Shown: positions 36,187-44,945 of the stretch, piece by piece
Position numbering within the stretch: position 1 is the stretch's first letter
Layout: every line of letters begins with the position of its first letter
Assembly: GCA_945869165.1 (NCBI GenBank)
Contig: CAMBNY010000002.1
Span: 1 to 64,000 of the forward strand
Direction of reading: 5' to 3'
Source: Comamonas sp. lk
Lineage (GTDB): Bacteria; Pseudomonadota; Gammaproteobacteria; Burkholderiales; Burkholderiaceae_C
DNA length: 64,000 nucleotides
The notes under the pieces: model-generated
Told to the model about the DNA's origin: nothing
Database searches by the model: none
What the model saw: only the letters and a program-made list of their open reading frames with translations
Position numbers and translations under genes: made by a program

Positions 36187-36671
36187 TCACTGAACGCATC
36201 TGGCGTGAGCGCCTGCTGGCAATGCTGCGCTGGCTGCTTGGCATCCGCTACATCAAATTCGGCATGGTGGGGGCGAGCGGCACCGTGGTCAATATCGTGG
36301 TGCTTTATCTGGGGCACGAGTATTTGTTTCAAAGCCTTGAGGGACCACAAGGGAAGCCTTATGCCTCACTGGCCCTGGCGATTGCCGTGGCCACCGTCAA
36401 CAACTTCACCTGGAACCGGCTGTGGACTTGGGCCGACCGCGTTACCCAGGCGCCTCTGGAGGCGGGCCTCGAAACACCGCCCCCATCCAGTCTGGCAGCA
36501 CAGTTAGCCAAGTACACACTAGCATCCTTGTTTGGTAGCGGTTTGCAATACGTGCTTACGCTGTGGCTGACACACAGCATGCACTACATGCTGGCCAATC
36601 TGATTGCGATCATCATCGCCAGTCTGAGTAATTTTTTAGCCAACGACCGCTGGACTTTTCGCAAGCGCTAA
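36183..36671 (+). CDS. GtrA-like membrane protein
   Basis: A 162-residue membrane protein with four helices and the GtrA family pattern: YIKFGMVGASGTVVNIVVLYLG near the start, VNNFTWNRLWTWAD after helix 2, and SNFLANDRWTFRKR at the end. GtrA-like proteins are thought to flip polyprenyl-linked sugars used by GT-C transferases. The ATG at 36183 overlaps the GT9 stop; the longer ORF begins inside that gene. It is 10 nt before the GT39 gene, which could use the flipped sugar. Confidence 0.9.
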   Translation: MITERIWRERLLAMLRWLLGIRYIKFGMVGASGTVVNIVVLYLGHEYLFQSLEGPQGKPYASLALAIAVATVNNFTWNRLWTWADRVTQAPLEAGLETPPPSSLAAQLAKYTLASLFGSGLQYVLTLWLTHSMHYMLANLIAIIIASLSNFLANDRWTFRKR

Positions 36672-36681
36672 AGTATCCCGC

Positions 36682-38478
36682 ATGGTGTCCGACCCGCAGC
36701 CCCTCACCAGCGTGACAGAACGCGCACTTTGGCCTTGGTGGGTCTTGCTCTTTTGCGCGGTCGGGCTTTATTTTTTTGGATTGTCCAGCCCTTACGCGCC
36801 CACCAACGGGGACGAAATGGTCTACATCCATATCGCCCGGCTCACAGCCGCTTCCGGGCATTGGTTGCCGCTGGTGTCAGACCTGGACCATATGCGTAAC
36901 ACCAAACCGCCGCTTTTATTCTGGCAAGCCATCGCCAGCGGTGACTGGGGTGCCCAGGGCACACTTTTTTCATTGCGCTGGCCCAGCGTGGTCTACACCT
37001 TGTTAAGCGCAGCTGCCGTGGGGTGGATGACGCTGCGCATTGGCGTTCAGTGGCGTACCGCCGCTGTGGCGGCCATCGCCTATCTCGCATTTTTCTCTAC
37101 CTACCGTTATGGCCGCGCGTACCTCACCAGTGCACCTGAGACCTTTTGGTTGGCCTTGCCGCTTTGGTACTTGCTCTTGCAGCAAAGTGCAGCCGCCCCA
37201 TCGGATGGGCACAGGCAATCCCAGAGTGATCAGCGCAGCGCCTGGTCTGTTGGAACTTACACCGTATGCGGCGCCCTCATGGGCGTGGGCCTGCTCTATA
37301 AGTCTTTTGCGCTGATCGCCCCTGCCGCCGCCACACTCGCCTGCGCACTGTGGCTTTCACAAGCACCGCCCAAGCTGCGTGGCTTGGTGCGCGTTGGGGT
37401 CGGCGTGTCATGGGCTGCGCTTATTGCTTTGTGCGTCTTTGCGCTGTGGTTTGTTGTGGACCCCGATCCGGGAGCTATTTGGCAGGAGTTTGTGATTGGC
37501 GAGAACGCCGGCAAGTTGCAAGCGAGTGGAGGCTATTGGCATGCGGCTTTGGCCGGCGATAACCCGCTTTGGCTACAGGCCCTGGCCTATCCAGAAAACG
37601 CCGGCTTGCTGCTGCCGGTTGCTTTAGGCTTGTGCCTGTACGGATTACGGGCCGGCTGGCGTGGACATTGGCGGGCCTGGGTAGGAAAGCCGCAAGGCAC
37701 TTTGCTGGTCTGGCTCATCGTCTGGTTGCTGGTTTTTTGCATCCCCAGCCAGCGCTCGGCACGCTACCTGATACCGGCGATGCCGGCCTTTGCCGTCCTG
37801 CTGGCACTGCATTGGGAACGGTTGGGGCGCGGCTGGTTTGCCGTGACTTTGGTGATCGCCGCCTTGGCCCTGGGCATGCTCGCGCGCATTGCTTGGGTTA
37901 TGCACGACATGGGCATCGCAGAGGACCGCAATCTGTGGACCACACTTTTTTTTGCCGGAATTGGGCTGGGTGCCTGTGTTGCGGGGATGCTTAAGCCAGC
38001 TTGGACCCGCGATGCGACGCTGCCGGCCTGCCTTGCCTTGTATGCGTGTTTCACCGCGATGACCGCCCCCTTGTCGGGCGCGCAAGGGGAATATGACAGC
38101 GAGGTCAAAGCACGCATGCACGGGCTGCGCATCGCCGTGCCTAGCGGATTTAACGCCCAATACGAGCGCTTTGAATTCCTATTGCCCGGAAACACTTTGC
38201 TGCCCTACGCCGCAAAGAACAGCGATAGCGCGGCCTTGGGCACCGACTTAGTACCTGAGCAGCGCTTGGACAACCTACTTCAAAATCACGATGCAGTGGT
38301 CTGGCTGGAGCCAGATGTGGCAAACAGCCGGGTAAGTTGTTTGCCACGATGTGTCGTGCTGGGGCAGCGCTGGCATGTGAAAAGCCGTCACCGGGCAGGC
38401 GAGGTGAACTTGTCCAATCTGTGGCGACCGCAAGAATGGCTATTTGGCAAAGAACTGCTGATTGTCCCAGCCCCTTAG
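36682..38478 (+). CDS. Glycosyltransferase family 39 (ArnT/PMT-like) membrane protein
   Basis: A 598-residue GT-C transferase with about 12 membrane helices. The first periplasmic loop contains GDEMVYIHIARL and DHMRNTKPPLLFWQAIA, matching the DExxY...KPPL pattern with catalytic acid of ArnT-type enzymes. SQRSARYLIPAMPAFAVLLALHWERL is the later ArnT block. A periplasmic C-terminal region of about 130 residues follows. It would transfer a sugar from polyprenyl phosphate to lipid A, a glycan or protein; the acceptor is not evident. It follows GT9 and gtrA-like genes. Confidence 0.87.
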   Translation: MVSDPQPLTSVTERALWPWWVLLFCAVGLYFFGLSSPYAPTNGDEMVYIHIARLTAASGHWLPLVSDLDHMRNTKPPLLFWQAIASGDWGAQGTLFSLRWPSVVYTLLSAAAVGWMTLRIGVQWRTAAVAAIAYLAFFSTYRYGRAYLTSAPETFWLALPLWYLLLQQSAAAPSDGHRQSQSDQRSAWSVGTYTVCGALMGVGLLYKSFALIAPAAATLACALWLSQAPPKLRGLVRVGVGVSWAALIALCVFALWFVVDPDPGAIWQEFVIGENAGKLQASGGYWHAALAGDNPLWLQALAYPENAGLLLPVALGLCLYGLRAGWRGHWRAWVGKPQGTLLVWLIVWLLVFCIPSQRSARYLIPAMPAFAVLLALHWERLGRGWFAVTLVIAALALGMLARIAWVMHDMGIAEDRNLWTTLFFAGIGLGACVAGMLKPAWTRDATLPACLALYACFTAMTAPLSGAQGEYDSEVKARMHGLRIAVPSGFNAQYERFEFLLPGNTLLPYAAKNSDSAALGTDLVPEQRLDNLLQNHDAVVWLEPDVANSRVSCLPRCVVLGQRWHVKSRHRAGEVNLSNLWRPQEWLFGKELLIVPAP

Positions 38479-38496
38479 GGCGCACTTTGAGCAAAC

Positions 38497-39207
38497 TCAG
38501 CCTTGTCGGCTTCGCACAAAACGCCGGATAGCAAAGCTGTGCAGCGCTATCCACAAACAGGGATCGAGTACCGCGTCCCACACATTCCCGCTGGGCCAGC
38601 GCGAAAACCAAAACACCAGCAAAACTAGCAACAACAAAGCTGGCATTGCGCCAGATACGTGATGCCAACGACCACTTCGCACCCAAGCCAATAATGCGCA
38701 GGCCAGCAAGCCAGCGCTGCACACGGGGTGGAAACCCCACACGTAGACGCTGAAGGGCAAGAAACCAAAGGTATCGATTAACAAGATCCAGCCCAGCGCC
38801 AGTGCCCCTACAAGAAATACAGGCCCGGTACGCGCTATACCCGTGGCGGCGGGAGACATCGGATAAGTGGTAGAGCTGAGGGACGGATTGCGCTCACCAA
38901 AGTAGCCAACTACATAATGCAGTGCCAATGCACAGGCCATCAAACTAGGCTTCTGAAAAGCCAAACCTAGCCAGTAGCTCAGACCCCACGGGCCCAGGTA
39001 AAAAGTCCAAACTGCAAGGCTTGCCGCCATGAACACACGGGCTTTTGAAACCTTCGGCCTTTGCAGCCCCAAACCGCCCAGCAGCACCGCCGCTACGACC
39101 AGGGCCCAGCCGACTTGGCCTAACCAAGGCAAGTAGGCCGGATCGGGTAGCAGCGGCGCAGCATCCTGCGCAAGGTGGGCAATTGGCGAAAAATCAAGCG
39201 GCGTCAT
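38497..39207 (-). CDS. Multipass membrane protein of unknown function
   Basis: A 236-residue protein with about seven or eight hydrophobic helices, a short N-terminus and a basic end (FAIRRFVRSRQG). A conserved-looking loop reads GPWGLSYWLGLAFQKPSLM and YVWGFHPVCS. I do not recognise a family. The ATG at 39207 is taken because it overlaps the stop of the sialidase-like gene as ATGA, so the two are translated together and probably act together. It converges with the GT39 gene at an 18-nt gap. Confidence 0.75.
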   Translation of the reverse strand: MTPLDFSPIAHLAQDAAPLLPDPAYLPWLGQVGWALVVAAVLLGGLGLQRPKVSKARVFMAASLAVWTFYLGPWGLSYWLGLAFQKPSLMACALALHYVVGYFGERNPSLSSTTYPMSPAATGIARTGPVFLVGALALGWILLIDTFGFLPFSVYVWGFHPVCSAGLLACALLAWVRSGRWHHVSGAMPALLLLVLLVFWFSRWPSGNVWDAVLDPCLWIALHSFAIRRFVRSRQG

Positions 39208-40439
39208 GGCAGGCCCGCCGACTGTGCCACGATCGATGGCGGCCCCGCGACCCAGGCAAAGCGCTGCCACACGATGAACTTTCGATCCTCGGTGTAGCTC
39301 AGCCACAAATGGCCGTCGGCCATTGCGATGGCCGGGTAAGAAAATTCACGCGCTGTGCTGCCCTGCGCTAAATGGGCGATCGTGACCCATCGCTGTTCAT
39401 CCTGCATTGCCGCCAAGTCCAAAACATGGCGACCCGCTTTCAGCGGGTTATAGACCAGCAAATGCTGATCTCCAATACTCAATGTAGCGACGCTGGAGTT
39501 AGGATTGTCCAAGGCTAAGTCGCCACCATCAGTCCAATGGCGGCCACCGTTGTGGGTTTTTGCTACGCGAATCTGGCCGTTAGGGCCGGCATCGCGCATC
39601 AAGGCCCACCAGTACGATTCGTCCAAAGCCAGCAAGGCCGGTTGCAAATTTCGTTGATCATTGGCCAAGATCCGACGGACTCCGGCAAAGTTACCCTGAC
39701 TGTTCAAGCGCACAGCCACCGCACTTTTTCGGACCAACTCGAAATATGCGGGTAATACGGCCCCGCCGTCGGCCAGCGCCAAGGGCGCTGTGCGGACCAG
39801 ATAACTGATATTCCACATCCATGAAAGTGGTAGCACATCTAACGGCTCAAAGTGAATGGCCTGGCCTGCTTGCGCAGGGCGTTGACGCAAATGTAAAACG
39901 CGCCCAGCCGCCCAGCCGCCTAGACCGGTGCCCACCACATACAAATGCACCTGGCCCTGAGGATCGAGCCAGGCCACGGGATTGCCCAGGCGGCGTATGC
40001 CAAAGCCCAGTTGCCCCGCCAGGTCCCACCGGTCCACCACCAAGCTGGCATCGGACCAGGTGCCACTGGCACGGTCTAAGGTCGACATCGCGATTTGCAC
40101 ATTGGGCGCGCTTTCGCGGTCACCGGCAAACCAGAACGCCATCAGGCTCGCCGGGTTACTCTGTGGCAAAGCGACCAAAGTGCTGGCATGGGCTGCCAAA
40201 ACGCCTGGCGGCATAGGAATACGCCCTTGCCCTATTCGCTCCCAATGACCGATGCCCTGTGGCAGCACCTGCTGTGACGACGTTTGCGATGGCGTCTGCA
40301 TTGCTGCCAAAGAGGGCAAAGGCTCGATGCGAGCACGTGCCGGCAGCAGCTCAGCGCGACGGGCGCCATCAGCCCATACGAGCAGCGAACAAAGGCCGAG
40401 CGCAATCGCACCACGCAACAAAACGAATAAAACGTGCAT
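39204..40439 (-). CDS. Sialidase-like (BNR/Asp-box) secreted or anchored protein
   Basis: A 411-residue predicted beta-propeller of the exo-alpha-sialidase type. A hydrophobic N-terminus (VLFVLLRGAIALGLCSLLVW) may act as signal or anchor. An Asp-box-like repeat is AKTHNGGRHWTDGG near residue 288. Other propeller strands include LMAFWFAGDRES near residue 103 and FSYPAIAMADGHLWLSYTEDR near 370, with Arg residues that may fit the sialidase triad. Substrate and activity are unproven. It is upstream of and overlaps the membrane protein gene. Confidence 0.75.
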   Translation of the reverse strand: MHVLFVLLRGAIALGLCSLLVWADGARRAELLPARARIEPLPSLAAMQTPSQTSSQQVLPQGIGHWERIGQGRIPMPPGVLAAHASTLVALPQSNPASLMAFWFAGDRESAPNVQIAMSTLDRASGTWSDASLVVDRWDLAGQLGFGIRRLGNPVAWLDPQGQVHLYVVGTGLGGWAAGRVLHLRQRPAQAGQAIHFEPLDVLPLSWMWNISYLVRTAPLALADGGAVLPAYFELVRKSAVAVRLNSQGNFAGVRRILANDQRNLQPALLALDESYWWALMRDAGPNGQIRVAKTHNGGRHWTDGGDLALDNPNSSVATLSIGDQHLLVYNPLKAGRHVLDLAAMQDEQRWVTIAHLAQGSTAREFSYPAIAMADGHLWLSYTEDRKFIVWQRFAWVAGPPSIVAQSAGLP

Positions 40440-40504
40440 AACTCGATCTTAGCTGCCCGCGATTTTTCCAGAGGTAATTTGCAAGCAAGGGCTAAACTGC
40501 CCGC

Positions 40505-41563
40505 ATGCCAAACAGCAACATGCCATTGCACGCGACGCCCACCATGCCCACCTCTAGTGTTCTTGCCGTCATGCCCTTAGGCTTCCCCTGGCAAACCATG
40601 GACCCGTTTTTGTTTTGTGTCCACCATGACGATGCCTACCCCCGCGGTAACGCTGACATGGGGCCCGACGCTAGCTTAGACGGCAGAAACATGGGACAGG
40701 ACTTCGAGGGCAAGGACGGATGGCGCATGTACCACGGCAGCACGGTGCCGGGCTTTCCCGCGCATCCGCACCGGGGTTTTGAAACCGTCACCATCGTGCG
40801 CCAGGGCTTTATCGACCATTCGGACTCTTTGGGTGCGACGGCTCGTTTCGGGCCAGGCGATGTGCAATGGCTCACGGCGGGCAAGGGCATTGTGCATTGC
40901 GAAATGTTTCCCCTGCGCAGCGCCGAGGCTCCCAACCCAGCCGAGTTATTCCAGATCTGGCTGAATTTACCAGCCCGTAAAAAAATGGCAGAACCCCACT
41001 TCACCATGCTCTGGGCCGACAGCGTTCCGCTTCTTGAATTAAGCGATGCGCAAGGGCGCAAGACCTTCGTGCAAGTGGTCGCAGGGGCGCTTGGGCATGC
41101 GCGCGGGGCAGCACCACCACCCGACTCCTGGGCCTCAGAAGTAGACTCCGACCTGGCCATTTGGACAATTCGTTTGCAGGCAGGTGCGCAGTGGACGATG
41201 CCGGGCGCACGCCATGCGCAAACCCGTCGGCGCTTGTATTACTTTCGGGGCAACGGGCTTAGCATCAACGGGCAATCCATACCCCCGCAATCGGTGGTGG
41301 AAGTGAAGGCCCAGGATGCGATTGCGCTACAAGGCGGCAGCGACGAGACGCAATTGTTGGTCCTACAAGGACGCCCTATCGGGGAGCCGGTGGCGCAGTA
41401 TGGCCCTTTTGTCATGAATACCCAGGCCGAAATCCATCAAGCCTTTGCCGATTACCGCCGTACCGAGTTCGGCGGATGGCCTTGGGGGCGTAGCGACCCG
41501 GTGCATGCGAGCGATAAAGGTCGATTTGCCCGGCACGCCGATGGCCGGATAGAGGAGCGCTGA
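40505..41563 (+). CDS. Pirin family protein
   Basis: A 352-residue bicupin. The N-terminal cupin carries the metal ligands: HPHRGFETVTIV (two His) with a later His (GIVHCEMFPL) and Glu. The second cupin is less conserved. Pirins include quercetinase-like dioxygenases and transcription cofactors. The annotated start has several in-frame Mets (residues 1, 6, 14, 23), so the N-terminal boundary is unsure; family homology begins near MPLGFPWQT. It is divergent from the sialidase-like gene across 65 nt. It ends in an uncommonly basic tail. Confidence 0.88.
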   Translation: MPNSNMPLHATPTMPTSSVLAVMPLGFPWQTMDPFLFCVHHDDAYPRGNADMGPDASLDGRNMGQDFEGKDGWRMYHGSTVPGFPAHPHRGFETVTIVRQGFIDHSDSLGATARFGPGDVQWLTAGKGIVHCEMFPLRSAEAPNPAELFQIWLNLPARKKMAEPHFTMLWADSVPLLELSDAQGRKTFVQVVAGALGHARGAAPPPDSWASEVDSDLAIWTIRLQAGAQWTMPGARHAQTRRRLYYFRGNGLSINGQSIPPQSVVEVKAQDAIALQGGSDETQLLVLQGRPIGEPVAQYGPFVMNTQAEIHQAFADYRRTEFGGWPWGRSDPVHASDKGRFARHADGRIEER

Positions 41564-41687
41564 AGACAGCCCGTCCCTGGCGCCCGCCCGCGACACGTGC
41601 GAGCCCATCGCAATTCTTCAAAACCCTACCGCAAGCTGGCCGCTTGCTGCAAAATGCGCCCCTTCATGGTTTCACTAAGACGCATTC

Positions 41688-42782
41688 ATGTCACTCATTC
41701 CGGCGACCATACTTACAGGTTTTTTAGGCGCAGGTAAAACCACCTTGCTCAAACGCATCCTCACGGAGGCGCACGGGCAGAAGATCGCAGTGATCGAAAA
41801 CGAGTTTGGCGAGGAGAACATCGACAGCGATATTTTGGTGTCCGATACGCAAGAACAAATCATCCAGATGAGTAATGGCTGTGTCTGCTGCACCATCCGA
41901 GAAGACTTGCGCACCACCTTGCAGGAATTGGCGGAGAAAAAGCGTAAAGGAGAACTGAATTTTGACCGCGTGGTCATCGAAACCACCGGTTTGGCCGATC
42001 CCGGACCCGTAGCGCAAACCTTTTTCATGGATGATGAAGTAGCCGAATCCTATTTGCTGGACGCCATCTTGACTTTGGTGGACGCCAAACATGCGCCCGA
42101 GCAACTCAACGAACGCCAAGAAGCGCGCCGCCAAGTGGGATTTGCAGACCAAATTTTCATCAGCAAATCGGATTTGGTGAGCGCCGATGCACTAGGCGCG
42201 CTGACACACCGGCTCAAACACATGAATCCGCGCGCGCCGCAACATATTGCGCATTTTGGTCACATGGACATCAAAAACGTGCTCGACTTACACGGTTTTA
42301 ATCTCAATGCCACACTGGACATTGACCCGGAGTTTCTGAGCCCCGCAGACCATGACCATAACCATGACCATGCGGGTCACGATCACGGGCATGACCACGA
42401 TCATGGCCATCACCACCATGGGCCGGACTGCGACCATCCTTCGCACGGCGACGCGCAGGCGCATGGACACCACCACCATGTAGACGATGACGTCAAGAGT
42501 TTTGTATTTAAATCCGAGCGGCCCTTCGATCCGGGCAAGCTCGAAGACTTTCTGGGCGCTATCGTCAATATTTACGGCCCGCGCATGCTGCGCTATAAGG
42601 GTGTTTTGTACATGCAAGGCAGTGACCGAAAAGTCATATTCCAAGGCGTGCATCAACTAATGGGCAGCGACCTGGGCCCGCTGTGGGCAGCCCACGAACG
42701 TAAATCGAGCAAACTGGTATTTATCGGCATTGACCTGCCCAAAGACATACTTTTGCAGGGGATGGAACAGTCATTAGTATGA
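41688..42782 (+). CDS. COG0523 (CobW/YjiA) GTP-binding metallochaperone
   Basis: A 364-residue GTPase. The P-loop is GFLGAGKTTLL near residue 10, CVCCTIRED (CXCC) near residue 65 is the metal-binding signature, and ISKSDLV near residue 157 is the G4 motif with a Ser instead of Asn. Between the GTPase and C-terminal domains (residues about 220-265) is a His/Asp-rich stretch, DHNHDHAGHDHGHDHDHG, typical of zinc-handling members. I see no palindromic Zur box upstream. It is followed by a gap of about 150 nt and dksA. It probably delivers zinc or senses metal, as inferred from the family. Confidence 0.9.
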   Translation: MSLIPATILTGFLGAGKTTLLKRILTEAHGQKIAVIENEFGEENIDSDILVSDTQEQIIQMSNGCVCCTIREDLRTTLQELAEKKRKGELNFDRVVIETTGLADPGPVAQTFFMDDEVAESYLLDAILTLVDAKHAPEQLNERQEARRQVGFADQIFISKSDLVSADALGALTHRLKHMNPRAPQHIAHFGHMDIKNVLDLHGFNLNATLDIDPEFLSPADHDHNHDHAGHDHGHDHDHGHHHHGPDCDHPSHGDAQAHGHHHHVDDDVKSFVFKSERPFDPGKLEDFLGAIVNIYGPRMLRYKGVLYMQGSDRKVIFQGVHQLMGSDLGPLWAAHERKSSKLVFIGIDLPKDILLQGMEQSLV

Positions 42783-42933
42783 AGGTTTTTGCCGTTTTCC
42801 GCGAAGCGGGCCCAGAGCCAGCGCTTGCCTGTACACTCGCGCGCCGACCAAGGGGGCCGGCAGATCAGGCAGGCCGCAAAACCGGCCTTCCCGATAGGGT
42901 CCCGCCTGAGCGCTTACTGAGAGGAGACACGAA

Positions 42934-43923
42934 TTGAACGCCACCAGCACCAAAAAGGCCAAGCCCCACGTGGCCGCCAAGCCGCAGCCAAAAGCTAAGG
43001 CGGTCGCGGCCAAGAGCACTAAGGCGGTAGCTACAGCGGCGAAAAAGCCGGTAGCACCGGTGAAATCCGTTGCCAAATCTCCACCAAAAGCCAACCCGCC
43101 TTCGGCAAAAAAAACAGTGACTACACCTGTGAAAAGTAAACCAGTAAGCAAAGTTGTCACTCCCCGGGCTGCACCCTTAGCCACAAAGCCCAAGGCGCCG
43201 GCGGCAACCGCAGCTAAACCTAAAGCGGTGCTCGCAAAACCTCCCGCACCGGCGGTCACTGTGGTGGCGCCCCCTAAATTGCTGGCAACACCCGCCGCGA
43301 CGGTCGGCCCAGCAGCGGTCCCAGTGAAATCCGGTCGGCCCTCTTCTCGCCTTGCGCAATTGACAGTGCCCTCTATGGCGCAGTCGGTGGCCTCGACGGC
43401 TGCGAAATCGAGTTTTGGCCCCTCGGGTGATCTCGAACCGCTGACACCTGTGATCCCGGCGCTAGTAAAGAAGGACAGCAAACTAGCCAACAACTGGAAA
43501 ACCAAACCCGTACACGAGCTCAGCGACGCCGAATTGCTCGCGATGCCGGATTCGGAATACATGAACGTTGTGCAAATGGCTGCCTTCCGACTTAAATTGG
43601 TTGTGCTCAAGCGCGATATTCTGAGCAATGCCGGTGAAACCACCGAACATCTTCGCGAAGACACTTCTGTCGTGCCCGACCCAGCAGACCGCGCGACCAT
43701 CGAGGAAGAACATGCACTGGAGTTGCGCACACGTGACCGTGAGCGCAAACTGTTGAAAAAAATCGAACAATCCATCGGTCGTATCGACGCCGGGGATTAC
43801 GGCTATTGCGATGAAACCGGCGAAGCCATCGGGGTCGGCCGCCTGCTGGCAAGGCCCACAGCCACGCTGTCCCTGGAAGCCCAGCAACGGCGCGAGCTCA
43901 AACAAAAAATGTTTGGTGATTGA
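42934..43923 (+). CDS. dksA: RNA polymerase-binding DksA family protein with long N-terminal extension
   Basis: A 329-residue protein, twice the usual DksA length. Residues 1-200 are Lys/Ala/Pro-rich and low in complexity (AAKPQPKAKAVAAKSTKAV). The C-terminal 130 residues are DksA: coiled-coil tip DPADRA (DxxDxA), then YGYCDETGEAIGVGRLLARPT. Only one of the four zinc Cys is kept (C in GYCDET; the others are T, S and A), as in zinc-independent DksA proteins. It uses TTG as start with GAGGAG 8 nt before. It modulates rRNA and amino-acid promoters with ppGpp. Confidence 0.9.
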   Translation: MNATSTKKAKPHVAAKPQPKAKAVAAKSTKAVATAAKKPVAPVKSVAKSPPKANPPSAKKTVTTPVKSKPVSKVVTPRAAPLATKPKAPAATAAKPKAVLAKPPAPAVTVVAPPKLLATPAATVGPAAVPVKSGRPSSRLAQLTVPSMAQSVASTAAKSSFGPSGDLEPLTPVIPALVKKDSKLANNWKTKPVHELSDAELLAMPDSEYMNVVQMAAFRLKLVVLKRDILSNAGETTEHLREDTSVVPDPADRATIEEEHALELRTRDRERKLLKKIEQSIGRIDAGDYGYCDETGEAIGVGRLLARPTATLSLEAQQRRELKQKMFGD

Positions 43924-43949
43924 ACATTTCGGAACAAACACCCTGAGCC

Positions 43950-44945
43950 ATGCGCCCCGAAGATACCTCTGATACGAACACCGGCGCCAAGACACAAATG
44001 GCGTACTCGGGTGTGGGTGGAAGTGATAGGGCGCGAGTCCTCCGAGTCTCGCGCCAACAGGAGTTTGCTCATTTACGTTTGCACATGGGTTCAGTCCAGG
44101 GCGTAAATACCGTGGCAGGAGTGCGCAGCCATACCGTACGGGACAAATCTATTTCACGCCAAGCGCTGGAAAAAATAGATCGGATCGGCGCCCAGTTGGA
44201 AAACCATTGGAGCCCAAGAGAAGTCAAAACCGCACCGATTGAGGCGCAAGCTGCGGTGTCTAGATTGGAAACGACCCTGTTGCCCGATCCGCCTTTCATG
44301 CTAGCGAAGCTGCCAGAAACGGCAATCCACAAATCCGTGGAGGTCCCCATGCTTACGCTGCCTAACCGTGCTAAACCGGCGTCCCACGAACAACCCGCGC
44401 AGAACCGAATGGAATGGATATCGAACCCAACGCTCGGTGAAGTAGCCCTCCTGTGTTTGCAACGTAAGGACGCTGCTGCGCAATCGCGATTGCGTGCCGC
44501 TTTGACCACGCAAAACGAGCGTACCCCGCTTGCATACCATCAAGCGCTACTACTCCTGGAAATCTGTCGCCTCCAAAACGACATGACAAGCTTTGACGAC
44601 ACCGTGATGGAGTATGTGCACTGGTGGAATGACACAGCGCCACTTTGGGAGGTGAAACCCGCGCCAAGGGCGCAATCGCCTTGGCACCTGCGAGGCGATA
44701 TGCAAGACGCAGACAACTTGCAATTACCCGAATTGAATTTAAGCCAAGAAGCAAAAACCTTGACTATTGACTGCACGGCATTGCTGCGCATGGACCAGCA
44801 GGCAGCGAAAGCACTTTTAGTCTGGTTACGGCGCGCGCAGTTGCTTAACTATGCCCTGCGCATGGAGACATCGTCGGTGCTGGTTTACTTGCAATGGACT
44901 GTCACAGGCATGGAAAAATTCGCCACGCTGCGAAAAACCTTCTAA
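43950..44945 (+). CDS. Uncharacterised protein with possible STAS-like C-terminus
   Basis: A 331-residue cytoplasmic protein downstream of dksA by 26 nt, no membrane segments. I do not recognise the first 200 residues, which are polar and rich in Gln/Ala. A helix-rich block (TLGEVALLCLQRKDAAAQSR, YHQALLLLEICRLQND) precedes a C-terminal segment, LTIDCTALLRMDQQAAKALL, that resembles the beta-alpha unit of STAS domains. This may make it a regulator or binding partner, but I would not assign a function. Start choice is open (Met1 or Met17); there is no clear ribosome site. Confidence 0.65.
   Translation: MRPEDTSDTNTGAKTQMAYSGVGGSDRARVLRVSRQQEFAHLRLHMGSVQGVNTVAGVRSHTVRDKSISRQALEKIDRIGAQLENHWSPREVKTAPIEAQAAVSRLETTLLPDPPFMLAKLPETAIHKSVEVPMLTLPNRAKPASHEQPAQNRMEWISNPTLGEVALLCLQRKDAAAQSRLRAALTTQNERTPLAYHQALLLLEICRLQNDMTSFDDTVMEYVHWWNDTAPLWEVKPAPRAQSPWHLRGDMQDADNLQLPELNLSQEAKTLTIDCTALLRMDQQAAKALLVWLRRAQLLNYALRMETSSVLVYLQWTVTGMEKFATLRKTF

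Noticed and set aside
42345-42480. CAT/CAC-rich repeat that could be taken for a tandem DNA repeat array
   Set aside because: It is the coding sequence for the His/Asp-rich loop of the COG0523 GTPase, which explains the repetition.
42934-43530. Low-complexity GC-rich stretch that might be a repeat region or non-coding
   Set aside because: The frame is open, has a ribosome site before the TTG, and continues without break into the DksA domain. I treat it as a protein extension.
42774-43775. 333-residue minus-strand ORF opposite dksA
   Set aside because: Gly/Ala/Thr-rich mirror of the Lys/Ala/Pro-rich DksA extension; a shadow frame.
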